Assembly: GCA_028284955.1 (NCBI GenBank)
Contig: JANQQS010000115.1
Coordinates: 1-64,000 of the forward strand
Length of the DNA: 64,000 nucleotides
DNA from: Myxococcota bacterium
GTDB taxonomy: Bacteria > Myxococcota_A > Polyangia > Polyangiales > Houyiibacteriaceae
Direction: 5' to 3'
Shown: positions 34,935 through 44,404 of the stretch, one piece after another
How positions within the stretch are numbered: position 1 is the first letter of the stretch
Layout of the letters: each line of letters begins with the position of its first letter
Notes under the pieces: generated by a model
Database searches by the model: none
What the model saw: the letters and a program-made list of their open reading frames with translations, nothing else
What the model was told of the DNA's origin: nothing
Made by a program: the position numbers and the translations under genes

Positions 34935-37280
34935 ATGGGCGCGCGAAAGAAGTGTAAACCTTCAAGCCAGCAAGCTTCGTCGTTTGTTGTGGGCCTTGCG
35001 ACCATCGTTGCCACGACGATGATCGCGCAACAAATCGCATCCAAAGCAATTCGTGACGGCTATTTTCTCGATCAGTTCGATGTCACGCTGCTGCCTGTTG
35101 CCGTGATCGCCGCGTCGATCGCGTCGTTTGCTTCGGCATTCGTCTTCGGACGGTTTATCTCGAAGGTTTCGCCGTTCGCTGCGGTTCCTATCTTGTTTGC
35201 GGTACACGGGGCTCTGTTCTTGGCAGAATCAGCTCTCGCAGCAGCCGCCCCCCGGGTGGTGGCCAGTCTTCTCTATCTTCATACGGCGGCGTTTGGGGGC
35301 GCAGTCGTTTCTGGTTTTTGGTCGGTCATCAACGAGCGTTTCGATCCGTACACCGCACGCCAAGTGATGGGAAAGATCGCCGGGGGTGCGACGTTTGGTG
35401 GCTTGCTTGGCGGCGCGCTCACTTGGTTCTTCTCGCAGTTGCAGGTACCTACCCTCCTGGCGGGACTCGGCGCGGCGAACTGGATCTGCGGCCTTGTAAC
35501 GCTGATGATGATCCGAACTTCATTGAATGAGCCGGCGACTTCTGGACAAGAACCGCGTGTGGCAAAAGACCGTTCTGACGTGCCGGCTCCTGTTCGCTTA
35601 TTCGACGGAATTTCGGTCCTGTTGAAGGATGCGTATCCACGCAATATCGGGTTGCTTGTCCTTTTTGGAGCCGCGACAACCTCGCTCGTCGACTATGCGT
35701 TCAAAGCCGATGTGAGCGCTGATAGCGAGTCGCTCGTTGGTTTCTTCGCGATGTTTTATACCGCGACCGGCGTGTTGACGTTTTTGGTTCAGACGTTCGC
35801 CACCCATCGGGTTCTGAAGCGAGCTGGCGTGGTTTCGACGGTGGCTGCGTTTCCGATCGTGATCGGAGTTGGGCTGTTCGTGGCGGTCTTGTTTCCTTCG
35901 CTTGTCGTTCTCGTCGCGGTTCGTGGCGCCATGATGGTGGTGGAAAACTCTTTTTACCGTTCTGGCTACGAACTGCTTTATACGGCGGTCCCTAAAAGAC
36001 AAAAGCGAAGCGCGAAGATCCTCATTGATCTCGGCGCTGACCGGATCGGCACGGCGATAGGAAGCGGAATGGCATTAGCGCTTGTTGCTATCGCGGCCGC
36101 CTCTGTTAACCGCCTGCTTCTCGGCATTGCACTTACGGTGGCGCTCGCTTTGCTGGCGGTGTTGTTCCGGCTGCGTGCGGAGTATTTGACCTCGCTCGCG
36201 CATCGGATCCGCCGCTCCACCAACTCAGTGCCGCCACCAGATCCGTCTGCTGGCGGCACCCGCGCGCTCGCGAACACCTTCGTAGATGGTTCGTTCGCGT
36301 ACCCTTCCAGCGATACGCCATCGTCGTCAACAACTCCAGGGCACGAAGCGACGACGCCTGATCTGTCTCACGAAGAGCTCATGGCCATGGTGTTCGTGCG
36401 CGCCGAAGCAAAGAAGTCGAAAGCTACGTCCAGCTACTCATCAGTGAGCTCGTCATCCAGCTCAGTGCGCTTGTCATCCAGCTCAGTGCGTTCGCCATCC
36501 AGTGAGGCCGAACCCGTTTCGTTGCTCGCGACCCCACTTGCCCAGTTGTTGCGGAGCCCCTCCGTCGACGACAAACGGTGGATGGCATTGTGCCGCCAGG
36601 CTCCCCAGGTTGTCGGACAATTGAGCGATGTGTTGCTCTCCGCACGTGAAACCATCGTGACGCGCATTCGGTCGGCCGAGCTTCTTGCCACCGTTCCGGC
36701 TCACCGTGTGGTGTCCGCGCTCGTCGAGGCTCTATCGAGCGACGAGTTTCGCGTGCGACGTTCGGCGGCGATCGCGCTGGTTCGGATCGTTCGACAACGG
36801 CCATCACTTGCCCCCAACAAGCGGTTGCTTTCCGAACTGGCGATCGCCGAGCTTAGGCGACCGGCGCGAACGCAAGAAGAGGACACTGCGTATGAGCTCA
36901 CCTCCTCGTTTCGCAGCGACGCGCGAGGACAGCAGCTGGCGCCGAGTTTAGAACTCGTCTTCTTGCTGCTTTCGATCGCCGGCGACGAGGCAGCGCTGCG
37001 ACTTGCGCTTGATGCGATTACGTCGAGCGACGCAGCGGAGCGAGGCACGGGGCTTGAGTATCTCGATAACTTGCTTCCTGCGAATGTGCGGTCTCAGATT
37101 CTTGGTCTCGTGGAGCATCCCGAGCGGACCCGAGCCAGTCACCATTGGCCCGCGGATACCATCGCCTCCATTGCTGCTCGAATTCGAATGAAGAAGATCG
37201 GCGTCAGCCAAGCGAGGCAGGAATACCGTCGGTTTCGACAAGCGGAATATTCTCGCGCGGACAAGGCTTTAGAGCTCTAA
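34935..37280 (+). CDS. NTT/MFS-like multi-pass transporter with C-terminal HEAT repeats
   Basis: A 781-residue protein with about eleven or twelve membrane helices in the first 410 residues. The arrangement resembles the ATP/ADP translocase (NTT, Npt1/Npt2-like) branch of the major facilitator fold (RDGYFLDQFD, GGATFGGLLGG). A Ser-rich linker with 21-bp repeats (36452-36504, SSSSVR units) leads to a soluble part with HEAT-like helical pairs (about 565-740: SDEFRVRRSAAIALVRIV and following). The cargo is unknown; transporter-HEAT fusions of this sort may be regulated or non-transporting. Its stop overlaps that of the convergent kinase gene by 3 bp. Confidence 0.72.
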   Translation: MGARKKCKPSSQQASSFVVGLATIVATTMIAQQIASKAIRDGYFLDQFDVTLLPVAVIAASIASFASAFVFGRFISKVSPFAAVPILFAVHGALFLAESALAAAAPRVVASLLYLHTAAFGGAVVSGFWSVINERFDPYTARQVMGKIAGGATFGGLLGGALTWFFSQLQVPTLLAGLGAANWICGLVTLMMIRTSLNEPATSGQEPRVAKDRSDVPAPVRLFDGISVLLKDAYPRNIGLLVLFGAATTSLVDYAFKADVSADSESLVGFFAMFYTATGVLTFLVQTFATHRVLKRAGVVSTVAAFPIVIGVGLFVAVLFPSLVVLVAVRGAMMVVENSFYRSGYELLYTAVPKRQKRSAKILIDLGADRIGTAIGSGMALALVAIAAASVNRLLLGIALTVALALLAVLFRLRAEYLTSLAHRIRRSTNSVPPPDPSAGGTRALANTFVDGSFAYPSSDTPSSSTTPGHEATTPDLSHEELMAMVFVRAEAKKSKATSSYSSVSSSSSSVRLSSSSVRSPSSEAEPVSLLATPLAQLLRSPSVDDKRWMALCRQAPQVVGQLSDVLLSARETIVTRIRSAELLATVPAHRVVSALVEALSSDEFRVRRSAAIALVRIVRQRPSLAPNKRLLSELAIAELRRPARTQEEDTAYELTSSFRSDARGQQLAPSLELVFLLLSIAGDEAALRLALDAITSSDAAERGTGLEYLDNLLPANVRSQILGLVEHPERTRASHHWPADTIASIAARIRMKKIGVSQARQEYRRFRQAEYSRADKALEL

Positions 37281-38827
37281 CTCGCGCGGACCAAATTGAC
37301 GCCATTCTCTTGGGTGCTGGTCATGATTTCACGATGCTCAGTCCACCAAACACGTGCGTCATCACTGCTCCATGTTTCGTCGTTGGCGCACGCGAGGAGC
37401 AAATCTCGCAATGCATTTGCATCGCGAGGACGCGTCGCAGGGTCCTTGCGGAGGCACTGCATCATCAAGTCATCGAGAGCCCGACTGCCAGAGGAGGGTG
37501 GCTCCGGAATCGTTACAAGGTGGTCGCTCAAAATTTCTGCCAAGTCGCCGTTCGAAAACGGAGGTTCGCCCGTGGCCAAGAAATAGGCGGTGGCGCCGAG
37601 TGCATACACGTCGCTCTCCGGAGAAAACCCAGCTTCATCGACGATAACCTCCGGGGCGAGGTAGAACGGAGTCCCGGTCAGTGTCGATCTCTCTCGGGTG
37701 GATTCCTCTTGGTCCGCGGCCTTGGCCAGGTCATGGACCAAACCGAAGTCGAGCACCTTTAGTGTATCGAATTCTCCTCCGCGCTCGCATACCATCAGAT
37801 TCGAGGGCTTGATATCTCGATGGACCAAACCACGCCGATGAGCTTCGCTAAGTGACCCCGCGGCTTGCATGAGCAGGTGGACGATCCTCGTCGCGGGCAT
37901 TGGGCCGGTTCGCGCTACGATCTGTTCGAGTGTTGCTCCTTCGACGAACTCCATCGCGAAATAGAACACGCCATCCGGAGTTCGGCCGTAGTCGTAGATT
38001 TCGACGGTGTTCGGATGCGTGAGGCCGCTGGCGATTTGAACTTCCTGCTGAAAGCGCCCGCGTGCAGTCGCTTCTGTGGCGTCTTTGAGCAACTTGATGG
38101 CGGTCGGCCGGTTGAGCAATGCGTGCTTGGCTAGATAGACCTCGCCCATTCCGCCGCTTCCGATCCGATTTTGCAGCTCGTATTGGCCAAGCTTCGTCGC
38201 CGCTTGAACGCTGATTTGTAGGCCGTAGATGATATTGGAAGTGAGCGTGGTGACGACCACCACGACCACGCCGAACATCGCCAGCCAGATCGAAGCCACA
38301 AGACTATTTTCGACGTTCGACTGCAACGTAAGCCCGACGAGACCGAGCATCGACAGCGATCCGACGACGGCGGTTCCCACCGCCGGGCTCGGAACCAACG
38401 AGGACCGAAGTACCAACACGATCGTGACGGCCAATATGGCATACACCGGAGATTCAGGCCGAGGAACATCGACCAACCCAACCGTGATCCAGATGTAGTT
38501 TCCGTTGAGCAACAACGTGACCACGGCCTGGATGAGAACCGCCACATAAAAGCGCGGCAGCGTTTGTCGAACGTAGATCCAGATGCCGCCATTGATCAGC
38601 GTCCAGACCCCCATTTGCACAAGAATTTCTTCTTGCCTCTCGTACTGGTTGCTGTCGATTCCCGATAGTCTCAGCCCGGCTGCACCCACCCACAAGAACA
38701 GGTTCATCAAAAAGGTGACCTTGAGGTACAGCTCAACCCTGCCTGCAAACGCGGAATCCATTCCGCCCGACAGACCGAGTTTCCTTCTGGCGGACGAGGA
38801 ATTAGTGGACTGGGACTGAGTGCTCAT
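37277..38827 (-). CDS. Ser/Thr protein kinase with six N-terminal membrane helices
   Basis: A 516-residue protein: about six membrane helices (residues 25-205), then a cytoplasmic Hanks kinase (about 215-480). All catalytic elements are present: GSGGMGEVYLA, AIKLLKD, HRDIKPSN, VLDFG and LAPE. The ATG at 38827 has GAGGAG 6 bp upstream; upstream TTG codons were rejected. The membrane part has no recognisable ligand domain. It lies inside the putative island and is convergent with the transporter gene. The upstream gap holds a 15-bp tandem repeat. Confidence 0.9.
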   Translation of the reverse strand: MSTQSQSTNSSSARRKLGLSGGMDSAFAGRVELYLKVTFLMNLFLWVGAAGLRLSGIDSNQYERQEEILVQMGVWTLINGGIWIYVRQTLPRFYVAVLIQAVVTLLLNGNYIWITVGLVDVPRPESPVYAILAVTIVLVLRSSLVPSPAVGTAVVGSLSMLGLVGLTLQSNVENSLVASIWLAMFGVVVVVVTTLTSNIIYGLQISVQAATKLGQYELQNRIGSGGMGEVYLAKHALLNRPTAIKLLKDATEATARGRFQQEVQIASGLTHPNTVEIYDYGRTPDGVFYFAMEFVEGATLEQIVARTGPMPATRIVHLLMQAAGSLSEAHRRGLVHRDIKPSNLMVCERGGEFDTLKVLDFGLVHDLAKAADQEESTRERSTLTGTPFYLAPEVIVDEAGFSPESDVYALGATAYFLATGEPPFSNGDLAEILSDHLVTIPEPPSSGSRALDDLMMQCLRKDPATRPRDANALRDLLLACANDETWSSDDARVWWTEHREIMTSTQENGVNLVRAS

Positions 38828-38849
38828 CCCGCTCCTCAACAATCGTTTT

Positions 38850-38894
38850 CATCCCCACATAGTTCATCCCCACATAGTTCATCCCCACATAGTT
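38850..38894. repeat. Three perfect 15-bp tandem repeats upstream of the membrane kinase
   Basis: CATCCCCACATAGTT occurs three times without a mismatch and continues as three decayed copies (CGTCGCGGCATGGTT and similar) up to about 38940. The tract starts 23 bp upstream of the kinase start, so it covers the region expected for its promoter. Confidence 0.9.
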
Positions 38895-38986
38895 CGTCGC
38901 GGCATGGTTCCGTCGGGACATGGTTCCGTCCGGGCGTGGTTCCTTGGTCATGTCTAATCGGATGTATCGATCTCTTCACGATTTCG

Positions 38987-39024
38987 AAACCGTAGGTCAC
39001 ACGTTCGATTCGCGCCAGGAGTGC
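38987..39024 (+). other. Partial copy of the tRNA-Arg 3' half (candidate attR)
   Basis: 38 bp match 33491-33528 of the tRNA-Arg(CCT) gene at 33 positions, from AAACCGTAGGTC in the anticodon arm through the T arm and 3' acceptor strand. Four of the five differences are transitions. The 5' half of the tRNA is absent. Same orientation and tRNA-end boundary are what site-specific integration leaves behind. A decayed second tRNA gene is the main alternative. Confidence 0.65.
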
Positions 39025-39087
39025 TTTTGTTTCGTCGCGCGCGCGCGATTCGTCTAAAATACTCGGTTGTTGACACTTCGGTGGAAT

Positions 39088-40428
39088 ATGCTCATCGCGG
39101 CGTCGTTGTTCGTGGCGTGTCGTCCCGGCCCGCCCACGCAAACGGTGGTGTGTGTCTATAGCGAAGCGCGGACGGCGGCGCTGGCCGACGAGCTCGAAGT
39201 CGTCGTGCGAGATGCCGAGGGCAACGAACAGCGACGCCAGGCGCAACCTTCCGACGACTTCGAGTTTCCTGCGCGCATTCCCCTGGTCCCCAAAAGCTCA
39301 GCATCCTCGGGGTACCACGTAGAGGTCGAGCTACGCGGCGGAGGCATGGTGATCGGCCGTAGCTTGGCGCGTGGTGCCTATCAGAATGGGCAACTTATGG
39401 CGGAACGCATCTGGTTTTTGGATGCTTGCCTCGAAACCGACTGCGCAGCGGGTGAGCGCTGCGTGATTCAGAGCGGAGAAGCGACCTGTGTAGAAGCGAC
39501 ATCGTCCGCGGTGCGCGTTGAGGAGCGCAGTTTTGAAGCGTCGTGCCCCGCGGACGGAGGATGCTCCGGTGGGTGCGACAATCCGTGCGAGTCCTGTGTG
39601 GATGGCGCGTGCGTGCCCCGCCCGGAAGGGAGCGCTTGCGGTCCCTGCGCTGAAGATCGCTGCGTCGCCGGGACTTGTGTGACGCGAGAACCGGGGTCGA
39701 ATGCGATTTTGGCGCTGTATCGCTTCACGGAGGAGGAGCCGGCCAACGTTGTTCGCGACGCGGTGGGCGCTTTCGACGGGCTCATTCGCGGCGAACCGGA
39801 GTTCGTGGAGGACACGCCGAAACTTTGTGGCGCGGCGATTCAGTTCCCCATCGGTGCCGGGACCTTCGTGGAGATTCCTGACGATCCAGCGTGGGATATC
39901 GAGGATGGCTCGGTAGACTTTTGGGTGCGCTCAAGCCCGCAGGGGGCAGGGGCGCACCGTGGTTTGGTTTCGCGAGACGCAGATTTTTCAGAACTCCCGG
40001 GTCATTTTGGGGTGTATCTGGACACCGAAGATCGGATCGTGGTGCGCATCCAATCGACGAACGACAGAATGGTGCTTTGTTCTGAGGAGACTCTCGAAAC
40101 GAACCGATGGACTCACGTGGCCATCAACTTTGGTCGACCTGAAGGCGAGCTGTTTATCGATGGCGTCGAGGTAAGCGAGGCGTCTTCGGGCAGACAGATC
40201 AGAGCTCCTTGGGTCACCAATGAAAATTTTCGTATCACCTGCGGCGAAGGAAAAACCCTCGGGCTTGGCATTACTGGAAATGACAACCCTTGGGTGCTTG
40301 GAGCGAGTTCTCACGTTTCGGCAGAGGGCGCAGCGGAGCCCATCCAATGGTTTACCGGAGGTGCCATGGATACCTTGCACATCAGCGCGGTGCGCCGCGA
40401 TTTCGCTTCTATTTTTGCGGCGGAATGA
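39088..40428 (+). CDS. Lipoprotein with Cys-rich region and LamG-like lectin domain
   Basis: From the ATG at 39088 the product is 446 residues with lipobox FVAC. It has a beta-rich N-terminal part, a Cys-rich EGF-like segment (about 115-195, GCSGGCDNPCESCVDGACV) and a concanavalin-like LamG domain (about 210-445) with the typical DGSVDFWVR and RWTHVAINF strands. Such proteins bind carbohydrate or protein ligands at the cell surface. The substrate is unknown. It is convergent with the TPR gene 12 bp downstream. Confidence 0.8.
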   Translation: MLIAASLFVACRPGPPTQTVVCVYSEARTAALADELEVVVRDAEGNEQRRQAQPSDDFEFPARIPLVPKSSASSGYHVEVELRGGGMVIGRSLARGAYQNGQLMAERIWFLDACLETDCAAGERCVIQSGEATCVEATSSAVRVEERSFEASCPADGGCSGGCDNPCESCVDGACVPRPEGSACGPCAEDRCVAGTCVTREPGSNAILALYRFTEEEPANVVRDAVGAFDGLIRGEPEFVEDTPKLCGAAIQFPIGAGTFVEIPDDPAWDIEDGSVDFWVRSSPQGAGAHRGLVSRDADFSELPGHFGVYLDTEDRIVVRIQSTNDRMVLCSEETLETNRWTHVAINFGRPEGELFIDGVEVSEASSGRQIRAPWVTNENFRITCGEGKTLGLGITGNDNPWVLGASSHVSAEGAAEPIQWFTGGAMDTLHISAVRRDFASIFAAE

Positions 40429-40440
40429 TCCTCTATTGGA

Positions 40441-41271
40441 TCACGGGACGCGCAATGTGCTCGTGACCCCGAACACATCGTCTTCGAGCGCTTCGACATT
40501 CGAACGGCGGATTAAGAAACCTGCGCTTAGCGCCGCCGCAATCACGACGCCTGCGACTCCCACCCACAACCACGGAGATCTACGTAGCGGGCGATCGGCC
40601 TTTGCATCTGCATTCGGCGCCGGAGGACCTCGGCCTTTGTTCGTACTCTGGAGCGCGGGATCGGGTGCCAACCAGACCGTGCGTCGCGCTCCGGCGCGTA
40701 CTTCGATCTCTCGCCGGCTCATTCCGCCGCCTTCAAACTGCGCGGTCACGCGATGGCGCCCCGGGTCGACTCTCAACTCGAGACGTCGGTTGTTGGTCAT
40801 CGTGCCGCGGTGGATTCGGTCCACCACCACGGTTGCGGAGTCGGCGATCCGGGTCTTCAGCTCTAGAGTGGCAAGAGATTCTCTTGCTTGGTCTTGAAGC
40901 TGCGCTACTTGGGTTCGTTGTGTTGGGTCGAGATTGCCGTACTTGAGCTCCAGCAGATCTGTAAACACAACAAGCGCTTCGGAAAAGCGGTCCGCCGAAG
41001 AAAGCGCGACCCCAAGGTTGAACGCCGTGCCCGCATTGCGGACGAGATCGAGCGATCGACGAAGTGGCGCGACCGCGTCTTGAGGTCGCTCCGAATGCAG
41101 CGCTCGTCGTCCTTCTTCGAAGAGCGCGCGGGCTTGCTCTTGAACTGTTTCGTCTTCTGGCTTCCTATTGTCCGGCAGCAGAGGTTCTTGCCCGAACGCG
41201 AGCGAGACTGCTCCAAACGACAGCAATGTTCCGAACCACAGCCATGTGACGAGAAACCAGCGCATGTTCAT
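40441..41271 (-). CDS. TPR and PEGA-like membrane protein paired with kinase
   Basis: A 276-residue protein with a signal peptide (cut near AFGQEP), a TPR region (about 45-125), a short beta domain resembling PEGA (about 135-195) and a C-terminal membrane helix (about 228-250). Its ATG overlaps the stop of the upstream kinase gene (ATGA), so both are co-translated. In myxobacteria such TPR proteins often accompany Ser/Thr kinases as periplasmic partners; that role is inferred. Confidence 0.75.
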   Translation of the reverse strand: MNMRWFLVTWLWFGTLLSFGAVSLAFGQEPLLPDNRKPEDETVQEQARALFEEGRRALHSERPQDAVAPLRRSLDLVRNAGTAFNLGVALSSADRFSEALVVFTDLLELKYGNLDPTQRTQVAQLQDQARESLATLELKTRIADSATVVVDRIHRGTMTNNRRLELRVDPGRHRVTAQFEGGGMSRREIEVRAGARRTVWLAPDPALQSTNKGRGPPAPNADAKADRPLRRSPWLWVGVAGVVIAAALSAGFLIRRSNVEALEDDVFGVTSTLRVP

Positions 41272-42722
41272 TGCCAATCCCACGACGGCAACGCGCCGCG
41301 TTCTTGTTTCGCTGGCTTTGCCGGCGAAGATGGCTGGTCGGATGACGACGAACGCCTCCGCTTCATTGCGCGCCGGGGTTTGGTGGTCTTGCGGCGCCTG
41401 CGCTTCACCGGTTTTGCCTCGAAATCTTGCTCGTTCGCCGAGCGCGGCGCGGTCGAGGCTGTTTCAGAGGTTCGCGCGGACGGCTCGATCTCCTGCTGAA
41501 CCGACGAAGCTCTAGAGTTGTCGGAATCTCCGCGCAACACCTTCTGATCCAATCTCTCCGCACGACCACCTGCTGTCGCATTCGTCGAATAAAGCATCCG
41601 GTATCCAATTATGCCGATCGCGGCTCCGAGCGCGATCATCAACGCGAGCGAGAACACGCGTCGCGGTTCCCATGCCTCGCGAAAAGGCCAAACGTGAAAC
41701 GATCGATCCTTGGGTGATTCGCTCGGCTCTGCCTGCTGCGAGGCTTGCCGCGACGCTTGGTGAATGGCTTGCACCAAGCGCGTTCGGTCTTCTGCGCATA
41801 GCTCGGAGACATAGCTTGATACCGAGACACATTCATGAATCGATTTCTCATCGTGAATCATGTCGCCCAGGCGCTCGGCGACTTCATGTGCTGTCCGAGG
41901 ACGAAATTCAGGTTCTTTGGCGAGCATTGACAGCAGGAGTTCAACCAGCGCATCGCTCACATCTTCTCGCTCTTCCCCGATATCAGGAGCTGGCTCAAGA
42001 AGACAACGGCGCGCCCCATCCACTTTCCCACCAGACGGGTAGAGCCGTCTGCCGGAGAGCAATTCGTAGAGCACAATGCCCAATGAAAAAATATCGGTGC
42101 GCCGCTCGACCTCGCGATACATGAGTTGCTCCGGCGCCATGTATCCAAATTTTCCCTTGATCACTCCAGATTGAGTATGCGTTTGTCGACCCACCGCTTT
42201 CGCCACTCCGAAATCAGTGACCCGTGTGATTCCGTCAAAACCAACCAGCAAGTTGTGCGGGGATACATCTCGATGCACCAAACCCAGCGGCTCTCCATCG
42301 TGCGCACGCAGCTCATGAGCGGCGTGGAGCCCAGACGCTGCTTGTTGCGCGATTTGTAGCGCTACATGAACGGGAATACGTCTCGACTGCTCTGTGGCAC
42401 GCTTGATCAACACCGAAACCGAAACCCCCTCAACAAACTCCATGGCGAGGAACGGTCCTCCAGCATCCACCCCGAGATCGACCACGCTTACGACATGAGG
42501 GTGTCGTACAAGGCCTGCCAAGCGTGCCTCATCCATAAACATGGTGCGCACGTCGGGGTCTTTAGCGAGATGCGGATGCAGTCGCTTGATGGCGTAAATG
42601 CGTTCGAAGTCGCCGTTTCGGCGCACGCCGAGATAGACCGTCCCCATTCCCCCGGAGGCGATCTCGCTCAACAGAGTGTACGCGGTGTGGCTCTCGGTGG
42701 TGCGCGGGAAGGAGTAGTCCAC
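41268..42722 (-). CDS. Ser/Thr protein kinase with single membrane helix
   Basis: A 484-residue protein with a complete Hanks kinase (about 14-280): ASGGMGTVYLG, AIKRLHPH, HRDVSPHN, TDFGVAK and MAPEQL. The SPHN variant is common in myxobacterial kinases. One membrane helix (about 355-377) leads to a short periplasmic tail that is very basic (KRRRRKTTKPRRAMKRRR). A perfect TATAAT lies 17 bp upstream of the ATG. It is divergent from the winged-helix gene and coupled to the TPR gene. Confidence 0.92.
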   Translation of the reverse strand: MDYSFPRTTESHTAYTLLSEIASGGMGTVYLGVRRNGDFERIYAIKRLHPHLAKDPDVRTMFMDEARLAGLVRHPHVVSVVDLGVDAGGPFLAMEFVEGVSVSVLIKRATEQSRRIPVHVALQIAQQAASGLHAAHELRAHDGEPLGLVHRDVSPHNLLVGFDGITRVTDFGVAKAVGRQTHTQSGVIKGKFGYMAPEQLMYREVERRTDIFSLGIVLYELLSGRRLYPSGGKVDGARRCLLEPAPDIGEEREDVSDALVELLLSMLAKEPEFRPRTAHEVAERLGDMIHDEKSIHECVSVSSYVSELCAEDRTRLVQAIHQASRQASQQAEPSESPKDRSFHVWPFREAWEPRRVFSLALMIALGAAIGIIGYRMLYSTNATAGGRAERLDQKVLRGDSDNSRASSVQQEIEPSARTSETASTAPRSANEQDFEAKPVKRRRRKTTKPRRAMKRRRSSSSDQPSSPAKPAKQERGALPSWDWQ

Positions 42723-42738
42723 GGTACTTCGACATTCT

Positions 42739-42765
42739 ATTATAGGGATCCGCTACCCTGGTAGC
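42739..42765. promoter_or_regulatory. Divergent promoter with palindromic operator candidate
   Basis: On the minus strand TATAAT (42744-42739) is a consensus -10 box for the kinase, with a weak TGGCTA 17 bp upstream. Within the spacer lies the inverted repeat GCTACC-CT-GGTAGC (42752-42765), placed to let a dimeric regulator block the promoter. The 53-bp gap serves both genes. Confidence 0.5.
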
Positions 42766-42775
42766 CACGATCGTC

Positions 42776-44404
42776 ATGCGGGACAGTCTAGTCGCAAGGG
42801 TTCACGAATGTGCGCTGCAGGCCGAGGGCGGAGATTTTCGTCGGCTACCGCCGTTACTCGTGCAACTTCGCGAGCAGTTCGATGTGAATGGCGATCTTGA
42901 ACTCCGTGCTCACGCGCAGCGGCTCGAAGGGTTGCAGCAGCTGGCAGGGGTTTTGGAGACAGAACCTATCTCACCCGAGGAGTTCCAGGTCTATCGGACC
43001 GCTTCGAGATCGGCGCGCCGCGCAGCGTCTCTCGCGCTGGTACCTCTCGAGCGGATGAGTGTGTTGCAGTTTGATGGGGCCGTGCTTCAGCGCCTGGTCG
43101 AAGTCCATCGTTCGCTCCTCGAAGGCATCGAACACGCACCTGAGGAGCGCGTGCATCTGGAGACCGCGGGTCACTGGGCGGCCTTCTATGCCGGAACGCC
43201 GGCCCATGAAACGGAGCTGCGAACGCTTGAGCGACGCTGCGCAGAGCTTGCCATGGCCAGCTTGGTCATCGAGCTCGCTTGTCTACGCGCCTTAACCGCT
43301 ATGGGCGAACAGGACCTTGAGCGTGCGGTGGAACAAGCCAGGCGAGCCTCGCGAATGGCGCGTACTGAATCGAAGCCGCAAAGCGAATACCTTGCCAATG
43401 TCGTGCTCGCTCGCTTGCGTCGCATGAGCGAACGGCCGCATCTCGCAACGCGAATCCTAGGTGCACTGCGCGCGACCGCGCCACCCGCGTGGCACGCCTG
43501 GATTGATTGGGAACGTTTTTTCGCCGGGGTCCTCGAGCCGAACTACGATGTGCCGACAGGTCAGTTGAACGCTTTGCTCGATGCTGCGCGGCAAGGCCAC
43601 CGAGAACGGTTTGATACGCTACAGGAATCGTTGCTGCGCGCGTGCGTGCATTGCGCGTTCGCGCAGGACGACGTTTGCGCCTTGCTGATCGGCATCGATC
43701 CTGGCTTCGAACCTCGAGCTTTCTCCGAAGCGCTCCGGTCGCAACAAGACGCCTGGCGGGCAGGAATCTCTGAGATGCCTCCGTTTGGCATCCGTAGCGC
43801 GTGCGCCCGTCACCGCGTGACAAGCGACGACGCGATCGCATTTGTGCACGCTGACGCGAGCAAACATCGTGCGGTGCGTTTGCTTTCTCCAGGGCTCGGC
43901 CTGGTGGACGAATCGGTACCGCGACTTCCCCAGCGGCCGCGCCGCCGAGGGCGTGCGGAGACCGCGTCGGCGGCGCTTCTGCTGGCGGGACCACAAGGTC
44001 TCGAAGACGCCGCGTTGTTCGAGACGGTCTATGGTTTCGCATATCGGCCCGAGACGCACGAAGGCACGTTTTCCGTCATGCTGCACCGGATGACGAAATG
44101 GCTCGGCGACCATGCAACTCTGCAGCGTTCTCAGGGGCGAGTCGCGCTCGATTGCCAGCGCGAGGTGATCGTTCCCGACCCGAGGTGCGCGCAAAACGAT
44201 GAAGATCGAATCGCTGCCGCGATGGCCCACGCCGGGCCGATGCGCGCAGGGGATATCGCGCAGCAGGTCGAACTGCCGCTTCGTACCGTGCAACGCGCGC
44301 TTTCGCGTCTATCCAGCGAGGGCGAATGCACGGTCGAGCGGTCTGGCCGAGTGGTTCGATATCACGTGGAGGATACGACGTTTTCAGAGCCCACTTTGTT
44401 TTAG
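42776..44404 (+). CDS. Large hypothetical protein with C-terminal winged-helix domain
   Basis: The 542-residue product is mostly helical, TPR-like sequence (about 1-340), then a basic linker (RPRRRGR). From about residue 470 it has a winged helix-turn-helix (AGDIAQQVELPLRTVQRALSRLS). A central segment (AALLLAGPQGLEDAALFETVYGF in two parts) recalls SARP or transcription-factor C-terminal effector domains. I infer a DNA-binding regulator, possibly acting on the divergent kinase operon. There is no visible ribosome site before the ATG, so translation may be leaderless. The stop TAG is part of a MITE end. Confidence 0.65.
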   Translation: MRDSLVARVHECALQAEGGDFRRLPPLLVQLREQFDVNGDLELRAHAQRLEGLQQLAGVLETEPISPEEFQVYRTASRSARRAASLALVPLERMSVLQFDGAVLQRLVEVHRSLLEGIEHAPEERVHLETAGHWAAFYAGTPAHETELRTLERRCAELAMASLVIELACLRALTAMGEQDLERAVEQARRASRMARTESKPQSEYLANVVLARLRRMSERPHLATRILGALRATAPPAWHAWIDWERFFAGVLEPNYDVPTGQLNALLDAARQGHRERFDTLQESLLRACVHCAFAQDDVCALLIGIDPGFEPRAFSEALRSQQDAWRAGISEMPPFGIRSACARHRVTSDDAIAFVHADASKHRAVRLLSPGLGLVDESVPRLPQRPRRRGRAETASAALLLAGPQGLEDAALFETVYGFAYRPETHEGTFSVMLHRMTKWLGDHATLQRSQGRVALDCQREVIVPDPRCAQNDEDRIAAAMAHAGPMRAGDIAQQVELPLRTVQRALSRLSSEGECTVERSGRVVRYHVEDTTFSEPTLF

